The position numbers and the translations under genes were made by a program. From Arion vulgaris (lineage: Eukaryota; Mollusca; Gastropoda; Stylommatophora; Arionidae): DNA of 64,000 nt. Where the stretch lies: NCBI GenBank assembly GCA_020796225.1, contig CM036758.1:69717366-69781365 (forward strand), in the 5' to 3' direction. The notes below the pieces were generated by a model. That model worked only from the letters and a program-made list of their open reading frames with translations. It ran no database searches and had not been told where the DNA came from. Every line of letters starts with the position of its first letter. The stretch's first letter is position 1. This document shows, piece after piece, positions 43,473-55,030 of this stretch.

Positions 43473-45968
43473 GACCAAACAAGACATACCTGCAACATAT
43501 ATCTCACCAAACAAGACATACTTGCAACATATATCTCATCAAACAAGACATACCTGCAACATATATCTCACCAAACAAGAGTCATACCTGCAACATATAT
43601 CTCACCAAACAAGACATACCTGCAACATATATCTCACCAAACAAGACATACCTGCAACATATATCTCACCAAACAAGTCAGACGTGCAACATATATCTCA
43701 CCAAACAAGACATACCTGCAACATATACCTCAGCAAACAAGACATACCTGCAACATATATCTCACCAAACAAGAGCAATACCTGCAACATATATCTCACC
43801 AAACAAGACATACCTGCAACATATATCTCACCAAACAAGAGACATACCTGCAACACATATCTCACCAAACAAGTCAGACGTGCAACATATATCTCACCAA
43901 ACAAGACATACCTGCAACATATATCTCACCAAACAAGTCAGACGTGCAACATATATCTCACCAAACAAGACATACCTGCAACATATACCTCAGCAAACAA
44001 GACATACCTGCAACATATATCTCACCAAACAAGAGCAATACCTGCAACATATATCTCACCAAACAAGACATACCTGCAACATATATCTCACCAAACAAGA
44101 GACATACCTGCAACACATATCTCACCAAACAAGTCAGACGTGCAACATATATCTCACCAAACAAGACATACCTGCAACATATATCTCACCAAACAAGACA
44201 TACTTGCAACATATATCTCACCAAACAAGACATACTTGCAACATATATCTCACCAAACAAGACATACTTGCAACATATATCTCATCAAACAAGACATACC
44301 TGCAACATATATCTCACCCAACAAGACATACTTGCAACATATATCTCACCAAACAAGACATACTTGCAACATATATCTCACCAAACAAGACATACTTGCA
44401 ACATATATCTCACCAAACAAGACATACCTGCAACACATATCTCACCAATCAAGAGTCATACCTGCAACATATATATCACCAAACAAGACATACCTGCAAC
44501 ATATACCTCACCAAACAAGTCAGACTTGCAACATATATCTCACCAAACAAGACATACCTGCAACATATATCTCACCAAACAAGAGTCATACCTGCAACAT
44601 ATATCTCACCAAATAAGACATACCTGCAACATATATCTCACCAAACAAGAGACATACCTGCAACACATATCTCACCAAACAAGTCAGACGTGCAACATAT
44701 ATCTCACCAAACAAGACATACCTGCAACATATATCTCACCAAACAAGACATACCTGCAACATATATCTCACCAAACAAGACATACCTGCAACATATATCT
44801 CACCAAACAAGACATACCTGCAACATATATCTCACCAAATAAGACATACTTGCAACATATATCTCACCAAACAAGAGTCATACCTGCAACATATATCTCA
44901 CCAAATAAGACATACCTGCAACATATACCTCACCAAACAAGACATACTTGCAACATATATCTCACCAAACAAGAGTCATACCTGCAACATATATCTCACC
45001 AAACAAGACATACCTGCAACATATATCTCACCAAACAAGACATACTTGCAGCATATATCTCACCAAACAAGACATACTTGCAACATATATCTCACCAAAC
45101 AAGACATACTTGCAACATATATCTCATCAAACAAGACATACCTGCAACATATATCTCACCAAACAAGACATACTTGCAACATATATCTCACCAAACAAGA
45201 CATACTTGCAACATATATCTCATCAAACAAGACATACCTGCAACATATATCTCACCAAACAAGAGCAATACCTGCAACATATATCTCACCAACTAAGACA
45301 TACTTGCAACATATATCTCATCAAACAAGACATACCTGCAACATATATCTCACCAAACAAGACATACTTGCAACATATATCTCACCAAACAAGACATACT
45401 TGCAACATATATCTCATCAAACAAGACATACTTGCAACATATATCTCACCAAACAAGACATACCTGCAACAATATCTCACCAATCAAAGTCATACTGCAA
45501 CATATATCTCACCAAACAAAACATACCTGCAACATATACCTAAACAAGTCAGACTGCAACATATATCTCACCAAATAAGACATACCTGCAACATATATCT
45601 CACCAAACAAGACATACTTGCAACATATATCTCACCAAATAAGACATACCTGCAACATATATCTCACCAAACAAGACATACTTGCAACATATATCTCACC
45701 AAACAAGACATACTTGCAACATATATCTTACCAAACAAGACATACTTGCAACATATATCTCATCAAACAAGACATACCTGCAACATATATCTCACCAAAC
45801 AAGACATACCTGCAACATATATCTCACCAAACAAGAGTCATACCTGCAACATATATCTCACCAAACAAGACATACCTGCAACATATATCTCACCAAACAA
45901 GACATACCTGCAACATATATCTCACCAAACAAGAGTCATACCTGCAACATATATCTCACCAAATAAGA
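43473..45968 (+). repeat. Satellite, 32-bp unit x about 78, with higher-order structure
   Basis: The unit is CAAACAAGACATACCTGCAA then CATATATCTCAC. Variants include a C/T change (ACTTGC), GAGTCATACC (34 bp), GAGCAATACC and GTCAGACGTG. About 260 bp near 43660-43920 is repeated at 43920-44180. The long open frame across it (about 600 codons) is an artefact of a stop-free unit. Confidence 0.95.
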
Positions 45969-46123
45969 ACCATATCTTCAACATTCACACACAAAACAAC
46001 AACAATAAATGCAACATTCACACAAACAACAAAATAAATGCAACATTTCCACACAAAACAACAACAATAAATGCAATATGCACACACAAATATAAACAGG
46101 TGTTACAACTACTACCAACTTAC

Positions 46124-46339
46124 ATGGACAGCGTAAAAGACAAGCAGAGAGCATAGACCTGAAACTGGGCAGCACACCACTGTTGGTGTTCATTAACCTC
46201 ACAATCTTGTTCACATGTATGATCATCGTCTTGAAGAATCTGCCTGTCACTCTCAACAACAAACAGATGATTTAAGATATACTCGTCCAGTAATGCCATC
46301 CCTGTCGTGTCGAGGTTGGTGAGCTCATAGTATGTGGGT
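46124..46339 (-). CDS. Candidate isolated exon of an unidentified gene
   Basis: 216 nt between an acceptor (ACATACTTGCAG) and a consensus donor (CAT|GTAAGT). It encodes PTYYELTNLDTTGMALLDEY, then LNHLFVVESDRQILQDDD, a Cys pair in HTCEQDCEV and HQQWCAAQFQVYALCL. Composition is that of a folded protein and the region is not repetitive. It is phase 2 at both ends, so it could splice onto exon a of the large gene at 35207. An earlier donor (TTTCAG|GTCTAT, 46159) is also possible. Family not recognised. Confidence 0.55.
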
Positions 46340-46379
46340 CTGCAAGTATGTCTCAATAATATTTCAATATAGTTAACAA

Positions 46380-46745
46380 ATCAAATTCATTCAACGAGTT
46401 TTCTACTTCAAATTTTGTTAACTTATTTTTTGTTAAATAACTTTCGTTAACTTATTTTTGTTCAGAAACTTTCGCTCACTAATTTTCGTTCAACAACTTT
46501 CGTTAACTAACTTTTGCTAAACAACTTTTGTTAAATACATTTTTATTAGCAACTTCCGCTCAGCATCTTTCGTTAACGAAACAACTTTTGTTAACCAACT
46601 TTTATTTAACAACTTTCGTTAACTAACTTTTGTTAAACAAATTTCGATCGACAACCTTCGTCCAACAACTTTTGTTAAGTAACTTTCGTCCTACACCTTT
46701 CGTCCAACAACTCACGTTCACTAACCTTGAACATCTTTTGTTATA
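46380..46745 (+). repeat. Degenerate tandem repeat (AACTTTCGTTAACTAACTTT type)
   Basis: About 15-17-bp period with heavy divergence, over about 360 bp. Confidence 0.75.
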
Positions 46746-47790
46746 ATAAATATTCTATATATGTGGTGTAAAATGTGGGGCAGTGGGGGTAGTAGTATGG
46801 GTTGGGGTGTGAGGTACAAGGGTTAGCTTGAATGTTTTGGGTTTTTTTTATTTATTATTAATTTTAGTTTATTAATTTGTTTGTTTGTTTTCTAGCCCAC
46901 TTCCCCTGGAAATATGGGATTATTTCAGCCTTTTTCCTGTTTTGCATGGGGTAGTACCTGACTTTCTTGAAGACCCAGAGATCTCCAACAACTCTAGGCA
47001 AGTAGTGCTATGCTTAGTATTGTGGAGACTCCTACACAAGTAGAGTCTATTGGTGACCACAGCAGTACTCCCTCTTTTCTAGCGCAGCAGTTGCCCTATA
47101 ACCATCACTCATTGACTACGCAATATACATTATAGTCCTCCATTATAATACTGATTATAGTCCGGGGGCTACTTCCGTGATTATTCTAGAACAACCACTC
47201 GTTGACTACTCTATGTGACCGTTGTGAAATTTCCACAAGAGTAAGTAGGTACTGAGCGATCAACTTAGCTTATTACTTTAATTTTAACTAAAAAAAATAA
47301 TTTCTTTATGACTGCTTTCAGAAATAAAGAAACACACATACAAGAATAAAACATAGAAGAATACTCTTTAGAAACTAACAAGCCGTTTTATAAGCACAAA
47401 CATTACCTTTCAAATCAGTCTAGTGTCAACTGACAACTGACAATATGGGTCTCTTTCTGTCTTATGTGTATGAAACTGACAGAAGAATTACAAACAGTAT
47501 AATTTGTTCATTGAATTGTACCCTGACAAACTGCAAGAGAACTCTGTGACCATGATTTCAACTAACGCTAGCGATTCTTTGATTTCAATTTTCTGTAATC
47601 TATGAACTACAGCATCAAGTAACCGCTGCTCTTAGTTATTACCAAGGCGGTTATAGAAATATGCAGCTGTGGTTGGGGCAGACGAAGCACGTCTATCCAT
47701 ATAAAGATACCGGACAATGAAAGATTTATTGCACCCTTCCATGCCTCCGCTTGTCCACAACACTTCCTATTTACTCACTGCCGGCGCTGT
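46746..47790. other. No recognisable gene
   Basis: AT-rich, with short duplicated phrases (CACTCGTTGACTAC/CACTCATTGACTAC). No supported coding segment. Confidence 0.4.
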
Positions 47791-47984
47791 ATGTGCATCC
47801 GCTCGATAGTTGTGGGAATTACCGAAAGATACGCACTTTTCAAAGTGTGTATCTATATGCAAAAAATATGGAATAGCGGAATATGGCCAAAAGAATGGAA
47901 GAGAACTATATTTATACCAATACCGAAAAAGGCAATCAAAGAGTGCACAAATTATAGAACAGTGGCACTTTTTTTCTTTTCGCT

Positions 47985-48570
47985 TTCAACTCAGACGAAA
48001 ATTCATCTGGAAACGATTTTGGTAATCTGCCAATTTCTTACAATGGCAGCAGCCATTAATTCCACTGGCAGCCTGCTCAATGCTCTATTAGTATTCCTCC
48101 CTACGGCAGATTTTCTCGACTTATACTCCGTTATCGTCTGGTAAGACCAGGACTCGACAAATGCGACAGTAGGTTCGACCCGAGCATGGCGTCTCACCTG
48201 AGCCGAGCTACTATCCCTCGGCAGTCCCGCAAGGTTAGTGGAACAGACTTACCCACGCGGTGACCCTGAACGGCCGGCTGGCAATCGTCGACAGGGAATC
48301 GAGTCGAGAACTTAGCTGTATTAGCAGTGAATACAGAATAGCAATTCGGTCCGATGGAAGAGACAATTACGAATACCGATGTCAACAAAAATTTCCAAAT
48401 TCGACATGATAACAGCAGTGAAGTCTCAAAATCCTAATCCCGGAATAGCACGAACACAAATTATATTCGGATATATCAATGTGTGTTTGTTATAAAACTT
48501 CACGCAAGTGGTTCGAGGTCGCACTGGGACAGAGCACGAATGGGAATGCCCAATGTACCTTGACATCGAT
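47985..48570. mobile_element. Unidentified insertion in the LINE
   Basis: About 590 bp separating two adjacent reverse-transcriptase segments. GC-richer in the middle, with a box-B-like AGGTTCGACCCG at about 48170 and a second GTGGTTCGAGGTCGC at about 48510. Probably one or more SINE-like elements. Boundaries uncertain. Confidence 0.4.
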
Positions 48571-48778
48571 CGCATAACATAATATAACCTTCCACAATAA
48601 ATTGGAAGAGAAGATCAACATTGTTCAGGCTGGTTTCAGAAAAGGCAGAGGAACTAGGGAGCATATATTAAATATGAGAATCATCATTGAGAAATGTCGA
48701 GAGTATAACATAGACCTGTTTGCTTGCTTTGTTGACTATTCAAAGGTTTTTGATTGCGTAATACACCACAAGTCATGG

Positions 48779-49452
48779 AACATAATATCAGAGATGGGAT
48801 TCTCACCTCCTATAGTGCATATTGTAAAAATAATATCAGAGATGGGGTTCTCACCTCATATAGTGCATATTGTAAAAATAATATCAGAGATGGGATTCTC
48901 ACCTCCTATAGTGCATATTGTAAAAATAATATCAGAGATGGGATTCTCACCTCCTATAGTGCATATTGTAAAAATAATATCAGAGATGGGATTCTTACCT
49001 CATATAGTGCATATTGTAAAATAATATCAGAGATGGGATTCTCACCTCATATAGTGCATATTGTAAAAATAATATCAGAGATGGGATTCTTCACTCATAT
49101 AGTGCATATTGTAAAATAATATCAGAGATGGGATTCTCACCTCCTATAGTGCATATTGTAAAAATAATATCAGAGATGGATTCTCACCTCTATAGTGCAT
49201 ATTGTAAAATAATATCAGAGATGGGATTCTCACCTCATATAGTGCATATTGTAAAAATAATATCAGAGATGGGATTCTCACCTCATATAGTGCATATTGT
49301 AAAAATAATATCAGAGATGGGATTCTCACCTCATATAGTGCATATTGTAAAATAATATCAGAGATGGGATTCTCACCTCATATAGTGCATATTGTAAAAA
49401 TAATATCAGAGATGGGGTTCTCACCTCATATAGTACATATTGTAAAAATACT
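48779..49452 (+). repeat. Minisatellite inside reverse transcriptase, 48 bp x about 14
   Basis: The unit starts ATAATATCAGAGATGGGATT and encodes the 16-residue IISEMGFSPPIVHIVK, a normal single-copy reverse-transcriptase segment between motifs A and B. Most units are in frame. A few are 47 bp or shorter. Confidence 0.92.
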
Positions 49453-49994
49453 ATATAAAGACCAACAAGCAGCTGTGAGAATAGAAGAGGGAACATCAGA
49501 GCGGTTTGGTATAGGCCAAGGAGTTAGACAAGGCTGCATTTTGTCACCGTACCTATTCAACATATATGCTGTAAACATCATGAGGAATGTCAGAGAATCT
49601 GCAGAGATGGAGAAATACGCCGGTCTGGTGGTCGGAGGTCACAAGTTACCAGAATTAAGATACACTGACGATACAGTGTTATTATCTACATCACAAATTG
49701 ATATAGAGAACTTGATAGGGTCATTTTAAAAAAAACCAGCGAAGATCAAAACCTTTATCTCAATACAATGAAAACGAAGATATTTACAACTGATAAAACA
49801 TAATTGATGGCTAATATATGTCAACGGCCACAAAATAGAGTCAACAACTTGGAATACCTTGGGGAATTGCTGACAAATGAAGGGAATGCTATAAAAGATG
49901 AAAAGAAGGCTGAGCATTGCTTTGCAAAAACTAAAAGAATTAACTAACCTATGGAATGGAACTGACATAAAAACAAAAATCACGTGTTTAAGAG

Positions 49995-50340
49995 TGCGTT
50001 TTTCCCTTGGCAAAACACATAATCACAAAGTACTGTAGTTTTACAAATTACAAAAACAATGACAAAATACAACAACGTTTCGACCAACAAGGCCTTTATC
50101 AAGTAAACGAACAACAGGAGTGACAAATTTTAAAAAACGAATGGACGACCAAATACAAACATTTCTAATGAAAATATGGAATAAAAACGAATAACGAAAT
50201 AAATGTAATAAATGTTTTTTGGTCGAAACATTGCTGTATTTTGTCATTGTTTTTGTAATTTGTAAAACTACAGTACTTTGTGATTACGTGTTTGCCAATC
50301 AAATAGTTTTACTGCAATCTCATATATTTCGTTTTCCCCG
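49995..50340. mobile_element. Penelope-like inverted terminal repeats inserted in the LINE (tentative)
   Basis: The left arm CACAAAGTACTGTAGTTTTA to CAACGTTTCGACC (50024-50084) is the reverse complement of the right arm GGTCGAAACATTGCTG to TACTTTGTGA (50221-50285). The full hairpin motif is on the minus strand at 50072-50103. The right arm has only the GGTCGAAAC half. Confidence 0.55.
50072..50103 (-). ncRNA. Hammerhead-core-like hairpin motif
   Basis: Minus strand CTTGATAAAGGCC, loop TTGTT, GGTCGAAACGTTG. Confidence 0.35.
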
Positions 50341-50650
50341 TGGCAACATATTGTTTGTGAGAGATGGAACATTGACAAAGCGGCGGAGAAGATCAGTAAT
50401 GACTTTGAATGCAAATGCTACAGAAGAGTACTTAGAATATCATGGACAGAGAAAAAACAAACGCTTCTGTTCTGCAACAGCTTGATATTAAAGAGAGCTG
50501 GCTTTAACAAAGCATTAAAACAAGGAAAATTAAATATTTCGAACACATCAAACGGCACCAGTGCCTAGAGAAAATAATTTTGAAAGGAATGGTGCCTGGA
50601 AGAAGAACAAAGGAAGACCTAGAAGACGATGGGTGCAAGATGTCATTGAC

Positions 50651-51178
50651 TATCTTCTTCTTCTGCGTTCTCACTAGATTGGAACTTCGGATTCTCTAAT
50701 AAAGGCAGCCGTCTGCCTCAGATCACCAGCCACACCATACAGTTTGTCTTGAACGCTGGTGCAAGTGGACTACGTCTTTCTTCTCAAGTTCGCACACTGG
50801 AGGCAGTTCTGTAGAATATAATTCCTATGATTTCTGCTTCCCCGTTTGTGCCGACCTCTTCCCGCAGTAAGTTTTGGCCACCCTTGTGATGGCAGGTCTG
50901 ACATTCTTACTGCGTTGCTAAATCTCCCGAGGCAGATTGGTGACCGTACAATCCGTTATCCCATTCCTCATAGTGAAGGGTCGTTGCACCATGTTATGCG
51001 CCTTACGGCCTGGTGCATCCGTTTTCTGCAAGCATTTGTTTCGGGTTAGCATTCCCTAGCGGACACGTGCATCTGATTTCAACCAAACCTCCTTAGTCGC
51101 CTCTTACAACATGCCTGGCAGGTAACAGTGGTTCTATTCTTTACACCCCAAATTTGGGCCCCGGTAACCACTCGGGCG
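50651..51178 (-). mobile_element. SINE-like family C copy (528 bp) with 7-bp TSD
   Basis: From TATCTTCTTCTTCTGCG to the inverted head CACTCGGGCG, flanked by CATTGAC at 50644-50650 and 51179-51185. Near-identical in structure to 3137-3665. Confidence 0.85.
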
Positions 51179-51344
51179 CATTGACGATCTGAAAATGACT
51201 GCTGCTGACGCCGGTCAACTTGACAGAAGAAGTCTTTCAGGACTGCTGTCATGGGAACCAAGTTCTGGAAGGGACAAGCTACTTGATGATGATATCTATA
51301 TATATAGTGAATAGCGCTGTGTGCATTTTAAAAATAAAAACGTA

Positions 51345-51540
51345 TTGGTTGTTTAGTTTAGTTTAGTATAGATTTGTTTAGTTTAGTTTAGTTTAGTATA
51401 GATTTGTTTAGTTCAGTTTAGTTTAGTTTAGTTTAGTATAGATTTGTTTAGTTTAGTTTAGTTTAGTTTAGTATATATTTGTTTAGTTTAGTTTAGTTTA
51501 GTTTAGTTTAGTATAGATTTGTTTAGTTTAGTTTAGTCGT
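51345..51540 (+). repeat. (GTTTA)n pentanucleotide array
   Basis: Blocks of GTTTAGTTTAG separated by TATAGATTT, itself repeated with a period of roughly 40-50 bp. Confidence 0.9.
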
Positions 51541-51574
51541 CAGATCATCATCACTGTACGTCGATCCAATCCGT

Positions 51575-53696
51575 CCATAAGTGCTCCGATATCTTCCTTA
51601 GTATGTCTCCCAGTATGTGGGAACTAACGCTCCGATATCTTCCTTAGTATGTCTCTCAGTATGTGGGAATTAACGCTCCGATATCTTCCTTAGTATGTCT
51701 CCCAGTGTGTGGGAACTAACGCTCCGATATCTTCCTTAGTATGTCTCCCAGTGTGTGGGAACTAACGCTCCGATATCTTCCTTAGTATGCCTCCCAGTGT
51801 GTGGGAACTAACGCTCCGATATCTTCCTTAGTATGTCTCCCAGTGTGTGTGGGAACTAACGCTCCGATATCTTCCTTAGTATGTCTCCCAGTGTGTGGGA
51901 ACTAACGCTCCGATATCTTCCTTAGTATGTCTCCCAGTATGTGGGAACTAACGCTCCGATATCTTCCTTAGTATATCTCTCAGTGTGTGGAACTAACGCT
52001 CCGATATCTTCCTTAGTATGTCTCCCAGTGTGTGGGAACTAACGCTCCGATATCTTTCTTAGTATGTCTCCCAGTATGTGGGAACTAACGCTCCGATATC
52101 TTCCTTAGTATGTCTCCCAGTGTGTGGGAACTAACGCTCCGATATCTTCCTTAGTATGTCTCCCAGTGTGTGGGAACTAACGCTCCGATATCTTCCTTAG
52201 TATGTCTCAGAGTGTGTGGGAACTAACGCTCCGATATCTTCCTTAGTATGTCTCCCAGTGTGTGGGAACTAACGCTCCGATATCTTCCTTAGTATGTCTC
52301 CCAGAGTGTGGGAACTAACGCTCCGATATCTTCCTTAGTATGTCTCCCAGTGTGTGGGAACTAACGCTCCGATATCTTCCTTAGTATGTCTCCCAGTATG
52401 TGGGAACTAACGCTCCGATATCTTCCTTAGTATGTCTCCCAGTATGTGGGAACTAACGCTCAGATATCTTTCTTACTATGTCTCCCAGTGTGTGGAACTA
52501 AGCTCGATATCTTTCTTAGTATGTCTCCCAGTGTGTGGGAACTAACGCTCCGATATCTTTCTTAGTATGTCTCCCAGTGTGTGGGAACTAACGCTCCGAT
52601 ATCTTCCTTAGTATGTCTCCCAGTGTGTGGGAACTAACGCTCCGATATCTTCCTTAGTATGTCTCCCAGTGTGTGGGAACTAACGCTCCGATATCTTCCT
52701 TAGTATGTCTCCCAGTGTGTGGGAACTAACGCTCCGATATCTTTCTTAGTATGTCTCCCAGTATGTGGGAACTAACGCTCCGATATCTTCCTTAGTATGT
52801 CTCCCAGTGTGTGGGAACTAACGCTCCGATATCTTCCTTAGTATGTCTCCCAGTGTGTGGGAACTAACGCTCCGATATCTTCCTTAGTATGTCTCCCAGT
52901 GTGTGGGAACTACCGCTCCGATATCTTTCTTAGTATGTCTCCCAGTGTGGGAACTAACGCTCCAATATCTTCCTTAGTATGTCTTCCAGTGTGTGGAACT
53001 AACGCTCCGATATCTTCCTTAGTATGTCTCCCAGTGTGTGGGAACTAACGCTCCGATATCTTCCTTAGTATGTCTCCCAGTGTGTGGGAACTAACGCTCC
53101 GATATCTTCCTTAGTATGTCTCCCAGTATGTGGGAACTAACGCTCCGATATCTTCCTTAGTATGTCTCCCAGTGTGTGGGAACTAACGCTCCGATATCTT
53201 TCTTAGTATGTCTCCCAGTGTGTGGGAACTAACGCTCCGATATCTTCCTTAGTATGTCTCCCAGTATGTGGGAACTAACGCTCCGATATCTTTCTTAGTA
53301 TGTCTCCCAGTGTGTGGGAACTAACGCTCCGATATCTTTCTTAGTATGTCTCCCAGTGTGTGGGAACTAACGCTCCGATATCTTCCTTAGTATGTCTCCC
53401 AGTGTGTGTGGGAACTAACGCTCCGATATCTTCCTTAGTATGTCTCCCAGTATGTGGGAACTAACGCTCCGATATCTTTCTTACTATGTCTCCCAGTGTG
53501 TGGGAACTAACGCTCAGATATCTTCCTTAGTATGTCTCCCAGTGTGTGGGAACTAACGCTCCGATATCTTCCTTAGTATGTCTCCCAGTATGTGGGAACT
53601 AACGCTCAGATATCTTTCTTACTATGTCTCCCAGTGTGTGGGAACTAACGCTCAGATATCTTCCTTAGTATGTCTCCCAGTGTGTGGGAATTAACG
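51575..53696 (+). repeat. Satellite, 46-bp unit x about 46
   Basis: The unit is GGAACTAACGCTCCGATATC, TTCCTTAGTATGTCTCCCAG, TGTGTG. Variants: TATGTG for TGTGTG, TTTCTT for TTCCTT, CAGATATC for CCGATATC, plus a few indels. Very homogeneous. Confidence 0.95.
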
Positions 53697-53734
53697 ACAC
53701 CGATTCTACGGTGTTGGGAAGAGATTTGCGCGAT

Positions 53735-53935
53735 ATACGCCAATGCTCTGTGACCCTGTAGCTACCCATTTCAATGATACTGGCCATTCAGGAGCTTGCG
53801 ATGTCCAGGTCACAGCCATCCGATCATGTTCTTCTGATGATCGTAGTCGATTTGCTCTGGAGAACCGTTTTATTTCGTTATATGGTACCTTGCGGCCTCT
53901 TGGACTCAACGCATTACATTCCTATGCTTCTTAGT
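53735..53935 (+). mobile_element. Penelope-like element, C-terminal GIY-YIG endonuclease fragment
   Basis: Encodes DPVATHFNDTGHSGACDVQV, then RSRFALENRFISLYGTLRPL and GLN. H-F-N-x-x-G-H-S, the Glu in ALENRFI (the usual metal ligand position) and the final G-T-L-x-P-x-G-L-N are the C-terminal half of the GIY-YIG domain of Penelope-like retroelements. The GIY and YIG motifs themselves are absent because the 46-bp satellite occupies the upstream side. Continues to the hairpin motif at 54163. Confidence 0.7.
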
Positions 53936-54162
53936 ACTTTCTCATCTCATGCCTTGTAATCTATATGTGTATTTGCTTCATATATATAAGTTATATTTTC
54001 ACTTGATTGTATATTGTTTCTCTTCTTTTCAACTTCTAGTTTTGTGTTGCACTCATTTCGTTATTCGTTTTTATTCCCAGTTCATTAGATACATTTGCAT
54101 GTTTCCGTTATCGTCCATTTGTAAGTGTTCTCTATAATTCGTCACTACTGTTGTGTCGTTTG

Positions 54163-54193
54163 CTTGATAAAGGCCTTTTGGTCGAAACGTTGC
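54163..54193 (+). ncRNA. Hammerhead-core-like hairpin motif downstream of the GIY-YIG fragment
   Basis: CTTGATAAAGGCC, loop TTTT, GGTCGAAACGTTGC. About 230 bp after the endonuclease fragment, where a Penelope 3' terminal repeat would be expected. Confidence 0.4.
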
Positions 54194-54359
54194 TGTTTAT
54201 CATCACTGTTTCAATTTTCTTGGGCATACTCACTTGAGAAAACATACATGGATAAAAGTCTGTGACTCCAATTAGACCGTTGCTTTAGTTATTGCTATGA
54301 TCTTCATAATGAGACATATTGCTTGTTGCTGTTGTTTTCCTGTGGTTTTCCTCCTATGT

Positions 54360-54620
54360 CTTCTTCTTTGAACGCTCTATATCGACCACTTGTTAACCAC
54401 TCTTCGTGATTTGTATGTGATCTGAGCTTAAGAACGATTGTACGTTGTGCCAGTTACGCGCCTACAAGTAGACCAGCACATCCGATTTCTACAATGCTCT
54501 TTATTCACTATGGTAGCTTCCTATGCCTCCTACCTTTGCCGCCTCCTACTACATGCCTTGTTGGTCGCAGTGATACTATTATTTGCTCCCCTTGCAAGCC
54601 CCTGCAAAACACACGGGCAA
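54360..54620 (-). mobile_element. SINE family A copy
   Basis: TTCTTCTTTGAACGCTC, GATTTGTATGTGATCTGAGC, CATCCGATTTCTACAATGC and ACATGCCTTGTTGGTCGCAG blocks. Confidence 0.7.
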
Positions 54621-54924
54621 CTAGTAATCTCAACAGTACTTTGCATAATATTACACCATGATATTGATTTTATCAACTACGCCACGATATCAGTTTTGAT
54701 CAAAGTTGTTATATTTATAATGGTTTTGTACGTTGTTGAGAAATATGTTGAAAGGTGATAAGCATTTTTTCTATTTGTTGGGGTTTTTATTAACGAGATT
54801 AAAGTGCAAGTTTTTAACAAATAAAATATTCAATTCGGTTTCAAAAGTGCATTCTCGCTCGGCGGTTTGTCAACTACAAATCGATAGTTTTTGCTGAGAA
54901 ATGTAGATTTTGCCAGAGTAGTGA

Positions 54925-55030
54925 GTGCATGGCGACGAAGTAGGTGAACTGGCTAGAGACAGAGTGAATTTCAGAAGCGCTGCAAAGAGAGCAACGTTCT
55001 TTAAAGGATTCGCACCTTGATGATGAGTAA
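54925..55030 (+). mobile_element. LINE 3'-end fragment
   Basis: GTGAACTGGCTAGAGACAGA...GCTGCAAAGAGAGCAACG to GCACCTTGATGATGAG matches 228-320. Confidence 0.6.

Larger units (their letters stand above)
47850..51290 (+). mobile_element. One LINE, broken by three insertions and an internal minisatellite
   Basis: The reading order is that of a single reverse transcriptase: IWNSGIWPKEWKRTIFIPIP (47865-47930), insertion to about 48570, then NIVQAGFRKGRGTREHILNM, CFVDYSKVFDCV (motif A), IISEMGFSPPIVHIVK repeated about 14 times, LYKDQQAAVRIEEG, GQGVRQGCILSPYLFN (motif B), RYTDDTVLL (motif C, YTDD), LNTMKTKIF; Penelope-like insertion (about 49995-50340); YRRVLRISWTEKKQ; SINE C insertion (50651-51178); and DLKMTAADAGQLDRRS. 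Removing SINE C with one target copy restores WVQDVID-DLKMTAADAG exactly. Remaining frameshifts show it is inactive. Confidence 0.8.

Noticed and set aside
43473..45968. CRISPR array
   Set aside because: The repeats are head-to-tail with no unique spacers, in a eukaryotic context and with no cas genes.
43467..46156. Open frames of about 400-600 codons
   Set aside because: They are the 32-bp satellite read through. The unit has no stop in several frames, and peptide repeats change frame with unit-length variants.
51345..51540. Telomere-like repeat
   Set aside because: The unit is GTTTA, not TTAGGG, and it lies between a LINE and a satellite with TATAGATTT interruptions.
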